64,000 nucleotides of DNA from Cyanophora paradoxa (Eukaryota; Glaucocystophyceae; Cyanophorales; Cyanophoraceae): NCBI GenBank assembly GCA_004431415.1, contig QPMI01000017.1, forward strand, positions 682,001 to 746,000. The letters are read 5' to 3'. The notes beneath the pieces are model-generated. The model saw only the letters and a program-made list of their open reading frames with translations. It was not told the origin of the DNA and searched no databases. The translations under genes and the position numbers were made by a program. How positions within the stretch are numbered: position 1 is the first letter of the stretch; each line of letters opens with the position of its first letter. Positions 46,369 through 55,656 of this stretch are shown here, in pieces.

Positions 46369-47889
46369 GCCAGCTGTTCAGGGTTAGGGGTAGGCCGCGC
46401 GAACACAAATGATGCGCAGCGTTTTTCCGCTCCAGACCAGTCTTTCATATACAGTGCGCTGAATCTGGCCTTTCATTCAGGCTTTTCTTTATTCGGTTAG
46501 ATCGCAGCGTCTGCATATCAGCCCTTTTCTACTCTTTGCAATCATATATAATCTGTGTCTATCTTTACTATATATATATAGCTACTTCAACCTGCCGCGC
46601 GCGCTGGGCCGGGGTCGATCTACATCTGCCCCGTGCATGTTCGTGCCACTACTACTCTTTCATTACATCCCGATTCCCCCCTTGCACCCCCGGCGCGCCA
46701 AAACGCGGCCGGGCCACTAGTAAGGGAGACTTCGAGACACTCGGACACCTCATGAGCAAGGCCTAGGCCTGCGCATGCAGATAGCTATCGTGCACTCCCC
46801 CAGCACCCCCCTACCCCACGCTAGCTGGCGCTGCAGATCGCTAGCGCTCTCGTGCTCAACTGCAATCGCACTCTCCCCTGGAGCCTGCCAGCGGCCCCCT
46901 AGCTCCCCCCCCCCCCCCCCCCCCCCTCCCTCCCCACTACCCCTTACGTATACCCTACGTATACTACCCCACGCTGGCGCCGTGCACGTGGCGGCCTGGG
47001 GAGGGGAGCCGAAGGCGCTGCAGGCTGGGGCTGGCTACAGGCCTAGGCCTGGATAGTCCCGGAGGTTAGCTCTACTAAGTGAGAGGGTCAGCCGGCCGCG
47101 GGGCCGGGCCCCTCGTGTCGACGTCTAGATCATCGAATCCCCGTGCCGTCGACCTGTAGAGGGAGCACTGGGAGCACTGGGCGCAAAAACCTTTTTTGCT
47201 CGGATAGGTCAGGCCAGGCAGGAACTCGAAGGGGGTTGCCCTCGTACGCGTCCCCACGCGCCGGACCGTATCGGGAGCACTGGGAGCACTGGGAGCGGGC
47301 CCTGCGGCCCGGCCCGTGCGGAGCCCGTGGTAAGCTTGCGGTGCGTGCTTAAGCTTATAAACGCGCGTAGCATCAGCGTCAGTTCCTAGAGCAGCGCATG
47401 CGTTTGAATCAAAATCATGATCACCAGTGCCACGGTGCATGCCGAATTCAAAATTAATATTGCTGAGATCATCGGATGTGCATTCTGGGCCCACGTTAAC
47501 GTCGACCTTAAGCTTGACGAATTATATGAATCCCGTTGCGATATCAACTCAATTGCAATTAAAGAATTGAAGCTTGCCGAATTTCAATCTCGATCTCGCT
47601 GATCACGAGTCGGAGTCAGCGCGAATTTCAGCACCGCGAAATTTGCAGTCGATCTCAATCAGCGCTCAGCGGCTTATGCGATCTTCAACGCCATTTCTTA
47701 GTGAGTTGGGGCTCCCGGCCCGGGCCCATAATTTGATCCAGCTCGCTCGCGAGCTCAGCTTGGCAAGTTCAAAATTGATCGACCACGAAGCTTGAAGGGT
47801 ACAGCCTTCAGAAGTTTGCCCGATCGAATTCGAACGCGGCAATCTCGAGCGCAAGCGCAATTTCGGGTGCGCTGCGCGTCAGGTGCTCC
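46369..47889. other. Spacer with dispersed repeat copy
   Basis: No gene recognised. 46800-47095 is a diverged copy of 35390-35740, including a poly-C run at about 46907-46926. GGGAGCACT is repeated two or three times at 47160-47180 and 47272-47297. The rest (47.3-47.9 kb) has several short open frames without support. Confidence 0.55.
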
Positions 47890-48130
47890 AGAACCGGTCC
47901 CCGCATAAAATCGGCGCTCATATGCGTCAAACGCAGCGAGCGAACGAGCTGTCACGCCATGCCGATTTTTCTCGACTTCGCCGTGCCATTCGGCATACAG
48001 CAGACGCCGAGGAACGCGTTCCTGCCTGTCGCCTCGGATGGCCCGCCGGATCGCTTCGACCCATTCCTCGACGATCGCTTCGATCACGCCTACTTGGGCG
48101 ATTGTACGGCTCGCCGACCGCGATCGCGAG
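47890..48130 (-). CDS. Possible exon of an unrecognised minus-strand gene
   Basis: An antisense open frame with natural-looking composition: AQVGVIEAIVEEWVEAIRRA, RQERVPRRLLYAEWHGEVEK and FDAYERRFYAGTGSGA. No start, stop or splice sites can be assigned with confidence. It overlaps nothing certain on the other strand. Kept only as a candidate. Confidence 0.28.
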
Positions 48131-48175
48131 CACTTGCTATATATCGAATTCGAGTGACGTTCCGCGCGCAGTGCA

Positions 48176-50421
48176 TCGTTGGGCGAGTGAGCCCGATGTT
48201 TCCGCCGACGTGAAGGAGGCCGCCCAGAAGTGAGCCGGAGGGCGCCGCGCGTCTCCCGCGCATCGCTCATCTAACGCGGGCTCGCGAAGGACGTTCGAAG
48301 CCTGGCGCCACCCGACCGGCTCGCCGAAGCGCGTCGGGATGGCGCGGAGGGCGCTGCAGGTCTGCCCCCACATGTCTGAGGCTTTTTATCTCCTCGGCTG
48401 CGAGGCGGAGACCCGCGAGGTGCTTTGAAATGCGTCTGCGCGCGATTCGCCGCTGAAGTTTCGCAGGAGGCGCTGCGCTGGTTCGAAAAAGGCGCGGAGG
48501 CGGGCCCGCTGCTCGTCGGCACGCAGGAATTCGAGGCGGCTCGCCGCGAGGGGCACGCTTTCGAACGACCCCTCATGCGCAGCTTCTATCGCGTGCGCAT
48601 GCACCCTTGCATTTGCACATGCATGCGCATGCGTGCTTGAATTCATGATCAAACCCGTCGCGATTAATTATAATATTGATATCTATTCGGCGCCCCCGCG
48701 CGCGCAGTGCCTTTTCGGGGCGGCGAACACGCTGCGCAAGATGGGCAGGTACAAGGAGGCGTACGCGAAGTACAAGCGCCTCCTCGAGTTCGACGCGAAC
48801 CCGTGCGCGCCACGGCCGTGGCTGCGCATGCCCCCGGCCCCTCGAGCTCGAGCTCGGTCGGGATGCAGTCTGCGCCCCACGGCCGCGCGCTGATCGTGAC
48901 CGCGACGGGCCTTCGTTCGCAATGGCAGGCACGCGTACAGCTCGGCGATCAACCCGTACCCGAGCTTCGTAGAGTGCCTGCTGGGCCTTGGCAGGTGGGG
49001 CGAGGCGGCGGCGTACCTCTACTCGCAGGAGGAGGAGATGCTGGCCCTCGCGAAGAAGCCCTCCTCCTACCTCACGTGGACCTACACCCGCATCCTCGTC
49101 GCTCTCAAGGCCCGCGCCCCCGTTCAATACTAATTCTTCAATCCGATTTGCATCTTGTGTCGTCCTAAGAGCCGCCACGCAGCTGGGGAAGGTGCCGGAA
49201 CTTCAGGAGCAACCCGTCCTGAAGGACCTGCTGACCGCCTTCTGGGACGGCGTCTGCGCGACCTGCGCGCGCTTCCACTCCTGCTGCGAGCGCGAGCCCC
49301 CGAGCGCGGAGCGGCTCGCGAGGGGCCACGTCTGCGTGCCGGACCCCGTGCTGGCGCTCCTCTCGGGGGACTCGCTCCCCGAGGGGCGCGACCCGCCCCT
49401 CGTCGAGGCGCACTCCGAGGCGGCCGCCCGCAGCTACGTCCGCCAGTTCGGCAAGCACTGGCGCGGTGCGCGCACGCATGCGCGGTCCCTGCAGCTGTCT
49501 AGATCTGGATCACAAGCACACACGTTTTCGCAGTCCGTTTCTAGATCTAGTCCGTTTTCGCAGTCCGATTTTCGCAGTTGCACCAGTACTAATACTCCGA
49601 ATATTCAATCTATTTAATTTCTAGATTCTCACTTGCAATTGGGGGTGCACGCTCATGCCGCGTGCGCAGCGGAGCCGGAGGCGCTCGCAAAGCTACTCGC
49701 GATGGACCGCATCGTGCGGAGCCGCTGCGGCGGCAATGCGCCCGACCGCGAGTGCCCCCTGAAGGTGCCTCCGCCCGCCCCGCGCCCCGGCCCCGCCGAT
49801 CGCGACTCGGGCCGCGGGGGCAGGTGATCGAGGAGTTCGGCTGCCCGTGCTGCGGATTCTCGGCCATGGAGCTCTTGGGCGCGAGCCCGAGTTCGAACTC
49901 GAAGAGCCCGTCGCCCCCAGCCGCAGCCGCAGCGGGCACGAAAGCGGCTGCCCGCGGGGGCCCCTCGAGCTCGCCGCCGCCCCCGACCGCGAGGCAGCCG
50001 GCGTCCGCGCCCGCGGCGCCTGAAAACCGCAGCGGGGAGAACGAGCCGCCGCCGAACGACGTGCAGGCGTGCGGCAACTGCGGCCGCTCGGGGGACGGCC
50101 TCATGCGGTTCGGCTGCGCCCCTCCAGCGCCCCCCCGAGGTCCCCCGCGCCAGGCCGAGGCCGAGGCGGGTTGGTCAGGTGCGGGGCGTGCCGCCAGGCG
50201 CACTACTGCGGAGAGCGCTGCCAGCGCGCCCACTGGGGCGCCCACAAGGTTTGCAATTAATATTGGGGCCCTCCGGGGGCCCCTCCCCCGCTCCCTTAAG
50301 CTTGGCCCGCCGCGCACGGCCGACCACCCCGCAGGCGGCCTGCAAGGAGGCGGCGCAGAGGGCTGCCGCCGCGCCTAGCGCCGCCACGTTCACCGCTCGC
50401 CTCGCAGCTCTCCGGACGTAG
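48176..50421 (+). CDS. TPR and MYND zinc-finger protein
   Basis: In-phase exons: one ending at 48419, then 48467-48592, 48708-48802, 48929-49109, 49183-49465, 49670-49764, 49824-50107, 50179-50248 and 50335-50421 (TAG). The 5' end is uncertain. TPR-like helices: FEAWRHPTGSPKRVGMARRA, SEAFYLLGCEAETREEALRW, CLFGAANTLRKMGRYKEAYA and SFVECLLGLGRWGEAAAYL. A Cys-rich block (CATCARFHSCC) follows. The C-terminal MYND finger reads CGNCGRSGDGLMRCGACRQA, HYCGERCQRAHWGAHK, AACK, with the expected C-x2-C, C-x2-C, C-x3-C and H-x3-C spacing. MYND fingers bind proline-rich peptides. The intron at 49110 has a GC donor. Function unknown beyond protein-protein contacts. Confidence 0.74.
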
Positions 50422-51434
50422 ACTCAGATTTCGTCCAACTTGCAATCACGTTGGGCGATATTCGAATCCCTTCGTCTCGCCCATGAGCAGCGGCATGCGC
50501 AGCCCGCGCCTGCAATCCGCTGCATATTTCCGAGTCTCGAGTTCTGTTGACGTTGCTGCCAGCTTGGCAGCGCTGATCATGATCATGATCCATATGCAAA
50601 TCCTTCGATTCGAGCTTAGAAAGTTTCAAACTACTTCTGTATAGAATTTCGCCAGATTCTGAGCTTGAGACATCTGCAGCTGCTTTCCCATGCCTATCAA
50701 AAAGTAAAGGCTGCCAGCCGCTGTGCAGCTGCAGTTAAATATGCACATTTGTACATGTACATGTGTAATCTCGCTGATCGTGATCATAAAATCAAACCTC
50801 TCGTGATCGTGATCGTGTAATCTCGCTGATCGTGATGGGAAAACCAACTTCGAATTCTCTCTCGCTCCGGGCTCTCCCTTGGGCGGTTCGGCATGGAACC
50901 ACTTCTCCCTAGCTATCTCCTCTAGATTTCCGCTTCGTCGCACTGCGCCGCGTACGCCGCACGGTACCTTGCGCGGTTCTGCATATGCATGGAACCACTT
51001 CCGAGTTCTCCCTAGCTGTCTCCTCTAGATTTCCGCTTCCTCGCACTGCGCCGCGTACGCCGCACGGTACCCGTGCCGCCTGGACTACTTCTCACTGCAT
51101 CAAGCTTGCACCGCAGCACCGCGGCCGCCTACCGAGCACGCGCCGCTGCCCGCAGCCGAGCACGCTGCCCGGCACTCGTGCTTGAGCTTGCACCGCAAAA
51201 CCGCTTGCGCCGCTAGCTGCCTAGCTGTGCCGCTGCCCGCAGCCGAGCACGCGTGACCGAGCCGAGGGGTGACCACTGTGACCACCTAAAATCAAGCTTA
51301 AGCTTAAGCTGCCCGCAGCCGAGCACGCGTGACTGATTATACATTTCGATACCACTGTGACCACCTAAAATCAAGCTTAAGCCTATGCATCTGCCTCTGC
51401 CTCTGCCTCTGGCTCCTCATGGCCATGGTCATGA
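50422..51434. repeat. Repeat-rich spacer
   Basis: No gene seen. 50.85-51.13 kb is a second copy of the repeat family at 44.9-45.4 kb. At 51.19-51.39 kb CTGCCCGCAGCCGAGCACGC and ACCACTGTGACCACCTAAAA with TCAAGCTTAAGC occur twice in the same order. GATCGTGATC-type words repeat at 50.77-50.84 kb. Confidence 0.65.
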
Positions 51435-51926
51435 TCATGATGGGACCCGGTCTCGGACTCTGATTCCGGGGCCAAGAAGGCCTCGCAAATCGGAAGCCGC
51501 AGGCTCCTGTGCGTTACACTCGACGGTCAGCGATTCAGCAGCGCGCGCGTCGGAGGCGTGGCGACTAGACCTAAGGGACAAGGGACGAACCGGAGGAGTG
51601 CTATCGAGGGATCGTGGATCAAGTCCATGTCGGGGGGCAGATCGACGGCCATGCGAACCTCTTCGCAGAACGTCGAGGTCGCAAGGAAGAGCTGACCCGG
51701 ATTCGAAGTCAGTGATTACGGGAAGGTTGAGAATTAAAGAGGAGACTGCGATATCGCAGCGCCGGCTCGCCTTGTGAGCGGCGGCAGAGGCCGCGGCTTT
51801 CTCCGCCTCGCCGCCGGATGACCGCGCCAGAGCGGCGGAGATGCTCAAAATCCTTCCCGCGATGTAGGAAGCGGCCATGTCGCGGAGCGTCGGATAGAAC
51901 ACATAGAGAAACGCGGCGTTTAAACC
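51435..51926 (-). CDS. Host exon cut at the junction with viral DNA
   Basis: Minus-strand open frame running from the junction leftwards: NAAFLYVFYPTLRDMAASYI, GRILSISAALARSSGGEAEK and AASAAAHKASRRCDIAVSSL. The GC-rich sequence and helical protein look like an exon of a host gene whose upstream part is missing, because beyond 51926 the DNA is AT-rich and of another kind. The coding sequence of the first residues coincides with the 27-bp inverted repeat. No family recognised, and the 3' splice structure is not known. Confidence 0.42.
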   Translation of the reverse strand, partial: GLNAAFLYVFYPTLRDMAASYIAGRILSISAALARSSGGEAEKAAASAAAHKASRRCDIAVSSLILNLPVITDFESGSALPCDLDVLRRGSHGRRSAPRHGLDPRSLDSTPPVRPLSLRSSRHASDARAAESLTVECNAQEPAASDLRGLLGPGIRVRDRVPS

Positions 51927-52191
51927 CTCGGCTTATCTTAATTGATCTTGTTTATATCTCTCGTATATTTTATATCAATCAATCGATAATCTGTGTGAAA
52001 TCTATCGAATTATTTAAATATTTTGATTTTTGTGTATTTCATTTATAATTTATTGATGTTCTATGGTAAATTTATCTTAATTTCGATTTGTCTTACTCGA
52101 ATCAATCGTGAATTTGTATAAGTTTCCGAATAATATAACTGGATCTTAATTAGATCTTGCCTCCGGTTTAAACGCCGCGTTTCTCTATGTG
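51900..52191. repeat. 27-bp perfect inverted repeat at the host-virus junction
   Basis: 51900-51926 (starting CACATAGAGAAACGC) is the exact reverse complement of 52165-52191. The 238-bp spacer between is AT-rich. The left arm overlaps host exon coding sequence. No target-site duplication flanks the pair. Confidence 0.85.
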
Positions 52192-52323
52192 TGATTTTAA
52201 CGCAATAAACGCGATTAATATGCAAATTTGATATAATCACGATTGACGGAACATAAATTTGTGATATAATCACGATTGAAGTAGTCCACCTCCCATTCTA
52301 TCGTAAAACGCAAAAATTCACAC

Positions 52324-52690
52324 AGAGTTGCATTACGTCCAATTAAACAATCGATGAGATTGCGGGAAACAAAAATGACCCCATAGTTGCATTACGTCCA
52401 ATTAAATAATCGATGAGATTGCGGGAAACAAAAATGACCCCAGAGTTGCATTATGTCCAATTAAACAATCGATGAGATTGCGATTCGATTTTTACTGTAT
52501 CAAAAATGACCCCAGAGTTGCATTACGTCCAATTAAACAATCGATAAGATTCCTGTTAAATTTCTACTGTATCAAAAATGACCCAGAGTTGCATTATGTC
52601 CAATTAAACAATCGATAAGATTGGATTCTGTTTTTTACTGTATCAAAATTGTGTTTCAAGTGTAACATGTCCAATTAAACAGTCGATAAT
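52324..52690. repeat. Tandem array, about 60-72 bp units
   Basis: Five clear copies and one degenerate copy of GTTGCATTACGTCCAATTAA with ACAATCGATGAGATT, starting near 52325, 52384, 52443, 52515, 52586 and 52669. The spacing grows from about 60 to about 72 bp because later units gain TTTTTACTGTATCAAAA. Iteron-like arrays occur near origins and ends of large viral genomes. Confidence 0.85.
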
Positions 52691-52695
52691 CAATG

Positions 52696-52972
52696 TGTAA
52701 CAGGTGAATCCCAAGGTGTAACGGGTGTAACAGGTAAATCCCAAAGTTTTGGATTTTTCATCTCCTATGAGGAAAGTTTGGGAAACACCTGTTACACCTG
52801 TTACATGACACTATAATCAATGTAAGGAATCGAATATATTAATGCTTTGTTTGATAGATGTAACAGGTGAATCCCAAGGTGTAACAGGTGTAACAGGTAA
52901 ATCCCAAAGTTTTGGGTTTTTGGCCTCCCTAGGAGCGAAGTTTGGGATTTACCTGTTACACCTGTTACACCT
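52696..52972. repeat. Two direct copies of a long hairpin
   Basis: 52696-52805 and 52859-52972 are two copies of the same inverted repeat. In the second, 52879-52908 and 52941-52970 form a perfect 30-bp stem around a 32-nt loop. The stem contains tandem GTGTAACAG words and AAATCCCAAA. The first copy carries a few mismatches. They follow the 3' end of the SpeD-like gene, so a terminator role is possible, but the size and duplication suggest a mobile or structural repeat. Confidence 0.85.
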
Positions 52973-53020
52973 GACGATATTCAATAAGACATGTTATATT
53001 TCTTCAAAATCTCAGTGTGA

Positions 53021-53418
53021 TTAACTCGGAAATCGCGCTGCTATCTGCTTCTCCGCTTTCTCCAACCCTGAAAAGATCTCTGTTATTCTCTCATCTATCA
53101 ATTTAGATATTACGGAGGTCTTACTTTGCGCTTCGGTTCCGCAAGTGAATACATCAATCGCTAACATTCCTTGGTCAGAGTAACAATGAGCGGTGCAATG
53201 GCTCTCATCAAGAAGTAATACCATCGCAAAACCCGGTGGCGAAACACCACCATCGAAAATCTCGCAATGCTTGTGAACAACTCGGATACCTTGCTCTTGT
53301 ATAATAGATTGTAAAAATTGCATTAACCACGTTGTTGTGGTCTCCAAGTTTCCAATCCCACCATCAATGGATGATTGAACTTGTAATCTAACATTACATG
53401 GGAACCGCGATGATTCAT
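53021..53418 (-). CDS. S-adenosylmethionine decarboxylase-like protein (SpeD family), frameshifted
   Basis: The C-terminal frame (53021 to about 53350) contains LLLDESHCTAH and AIDVFTCG. In SpeD enzymes the Ser of ESH is the self-cleavage site that becomes the pyruvoyl group, and the His and Cys of the following motifs complete the active site; all three are present. The family N-terminus (GSHVMLDYKFNHP) is found just upstream from ATG 53418, but in another frame. The two meet at a run of three A on the coding strand (53349-53351), so one base appears missing. The product would make decarboxylated SAM for spermidine synthesis. Intact length would be about 132 aa, similar to bacterial SpeD. 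Confidence 0.72.
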
Positions 53419-53604
53419 TTATGAATTATATAGAAAAATAAAAAACGAAATTGGTAGGATGCGAACCATCTTAGCGAAAGTATTTCCGTATGAGTTGGTC
53501 GATATCATAATGCTCCATTATCATAAGACATGTCCGAATTGCTTTGATACTTGCATAATAACCAAAGGTAAATGCGGAAAGATGCTCATTTCTCTTTCGA
53601 AACT

Positions 53605-53877
53605 CTAATCAAAATATAACATAATCGGTTTCTCTTCTATTACGATTCCCCATGTAGTCTTTTTTCTGTATGCATGAGAGTGTTTCTTAGAACACTGTCT
53701 ACATCCTGACCCCTTTATATGGTTAAATCCATAAGTCTGAAAGACTTTATTACATTGCAGGCATCTCACAGATACCTTCTCTTGCGCCTTTTTATAGACA
53801 GTTTCGGTGTAATCAAACTTATCAAGTCCATGAACCATTATCGCAGACTCAATAAATCTCCTTGTTTTTTCATCCAT
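53605..53877 (-). CDS. Zinc-ribbon protein
   Basis: 90 aa starting MDEKTRRFIESAIMVHGLDK, then FDYTETVYKKAQEKVSVRCL and two CxxC pairs (CLQCNKVF, GCRQCSKK) 15-20 residues apart. The pattern (helix, HG.DKFDY, then Zn ribbon with HI.G.GC..C) is common in giant-virus and phage proteins of unknown or nuclease-associated role. Immediately downstream a -1 frame continues without a start as EHLSAFTFGYYASIKAIRTC up to IRKYFR (about 53473), so the gene may originally have been longer. Confidence 0.6.
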   Translation of the reverse strand: MDEKTRRFIESAIMVHGLDKFDYTETVYKKAQEKVSVRCLQCNKVFQTYGFNHIKGSGCRQCSKKHSHAYRKKTTWGIVIEEKPIMLYFD

Positions 53878-53898
53878 TCCTCTATATATACCGTAGAT

Positions 53899-54743
53899 TT
53901 ATGGTAGCGGATCGCTACCGCCGATGGGATTATAGAGATTTGTGGTTAGATATTGACCATAGCGGTTTCCTCTTGCGATTGCATCGTTTCTTTCGGCATA
54001 CATAATAACCGTGAATGTTCCTTGTTGTGTTGCCCTAATTATATATTCATCATCTTGCGTATCCAAAAGAGGCAATGAATGGAAAGCAAGACCAAAATTA
54101 TCGACGGGGACTACTTGAACTGTAATACGTGGTCTTGCTCCATCGGTTCTCCTACATAATGCATAAATATCCGCAGGTAGCTTTTCGGTATATCTGTAAT
54201 GGTTTCCCAGCGGTTCTATTATGTCAATTACGGCAGTTTGCAGGTTTATTATAATCGTGTTTATTTTAATAATGTAAGGTTCATTCATACCCGGGCAATA
54301 CGTTCTAATTCTCGTGTTTTCATCATCAGGATTGGGTTGGTCATTTACGATTAGAGGCGCTCCAATGATACCACCAACTCTTAGTCCGTCCCAATATAAG
54401 CGCCTCCGGATCTACATTTAATTGCGCCCCTTCTTGCTTCGTAAGCAAAGTTGGTAACCTTATTATCATCATTGTAACTGTCGGGATCTCCATAATGAGC
54501 GTTGAAGTTCGCATTTGTTACAAGAAGTCTCGTTGTTTTCACCACTCCACTGTTGGTGTCACATCGCAACTCTCTCAGTCTCAGCATATGAGTATCACCG
54601 AAGGTATTGAGAGTTGGTGCGATTTCTGTGGATTCGAGACCATCGATATTATCGATAATAGCATGCTGTAATACGTGGTTTGCGGGCGCAGCTAACGATA
54701 GTTGCGCAGTTAAGATGCGTTCAGGTGGTGCAGGTGCAGCCAT
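53899..54743 (-). CDS. Unknown viral protein, copy 2 of a duplicated A-B module, frameshifted
   Basis: Part A (54743-54381) begins MAAPAPPERILTAQLSLAAP and holds GLESTEI, RLRELRCDTNSGVVKTTRLL and CRSGGAYIG. It stops at 54381-54383, but the -1 frame continues as LRVGGIIGAPLIVND into the ORF at 54288-53899. That ORF contains KLPADIYALCRR and TFTVIMYAERNDAIARGNRY, ending GGSDPLP. The slip is at a run of three G on the coding strand (54390-54392). Copy 1 lies directly upstream (55607-54763). No family recognised; a position beside the fibre gene suggests a virion component. Confidence 0.55.
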
Positions 54744-54762
54744 TTAATATATCGAAACATAA

Positions 54763-55607
54763 TTATGGGACGGGATCTTCGGGGTATGGTTCATTATAGA
54801 AATTCGATAGTTGAGCATCGGGATTTATGCAGTTAGCAACAGCCCATGCCGCCTCATCATTACGATATCCATAAATCATAATATCATAACCTCCAACCTC
54901 AGATGCCCAAAAATCAAAAGTGTTGGGTTGTGTTGCAGGATTTCTTATAACCCATCCACGCCCTCCATGACCTACCGCTTGAACAATGAATGTATATCCT
55001 TCTACACCTCCATTCTGAGAGCGACACATGGAGTAAATCGCTTTCGGTAAAAGTTGATCAGCCATTTTCCAAGGTCCGTCAATACCTTGGGTTGGGTAGC
55101 ATCATTTATATTTACATTTGCTCGTATGATAGCAAAAGCATATGGGGAATCTCCACATGGAAGAAACATACGCATTCGTTGGGGATTATCTGCATGTTCA
55201 GGTAAGGTGTCCGGAATATCGTTAAACGCAGCAGAAGAGCCAAGCATTCCGGATACTCGGCATCCACCACCAATAACAGCGCCTCCTGATCGGATAACGG
55301 CGGCGGCTCGCGTATTGTCGAATTGGAATGCTTTGATATCTACACCATACGCATCGGGTTCTCCGTTTGCTGATTGAAAATTCGCATTTGTAACCAATAA
55401 TTGAGTTGTTTTTACCACACCCGAATTCTTATCGGCTCGTAGTTCTTTTACGCGAATCACACTGTTTCTATCGAATGCATTACCTGAGTTAGCGCGTTCT
55501 GTCGATTCCATACCACGAATCTCATCGGACACTTCATGTTGTCTGAAATGAATTGCGGGCGCACCCAATGCGTAAACCGGTAATTGCACACGATTGTATT
55601 CACCCAT
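54763..55607 (-). CDS. Unknown viral protein, copy 1 of the A-B module, frameshifted
   Basis: Part A (55607-55002) starts MGEYNRVQLPVYALGAPAIH and contains GMESTER, VIRVKELRADKNSGVVKTTQ and IRSGGAVIGGGCRVSGMLGS. Part B (55065-54763) starts MADQLLPKAIYSMCRSQNGG and contains GGYDIMIYGYRNDEAAWAVA, ending PYPEDPVP. A and B overlap in different frames. Comparison with copy 2, where the end of A and all of B form one frame, shows that they were one protein of about 280 aa. The shift lies at a run of four A on the coding strand (55065-55068). Confidence 0.55.
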
Positions 55608-55656
55608 TGCTTCTTTTACTAAGAAGATAAGAAAAATAAAGCGATCTGTGAGTTAA

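Noticed and set aside
51900-52191. MITE with 27-bp terminal inverted repeats
   Set aside because: No target-site duplication, and one arm is host coding sequence at the junction.
52324-52690. CRISPR array
   Set aside because: Unit spacing is tandem with diverged copies and no unique spacers, and there are no cas genes.
53430-53480. tRNA-like T-arm (GGTTCGCATCC on the minus strand)
   Set aside because: No matching acceptor stem, D-arm or anticodon arm could be placed; chance resemblance.
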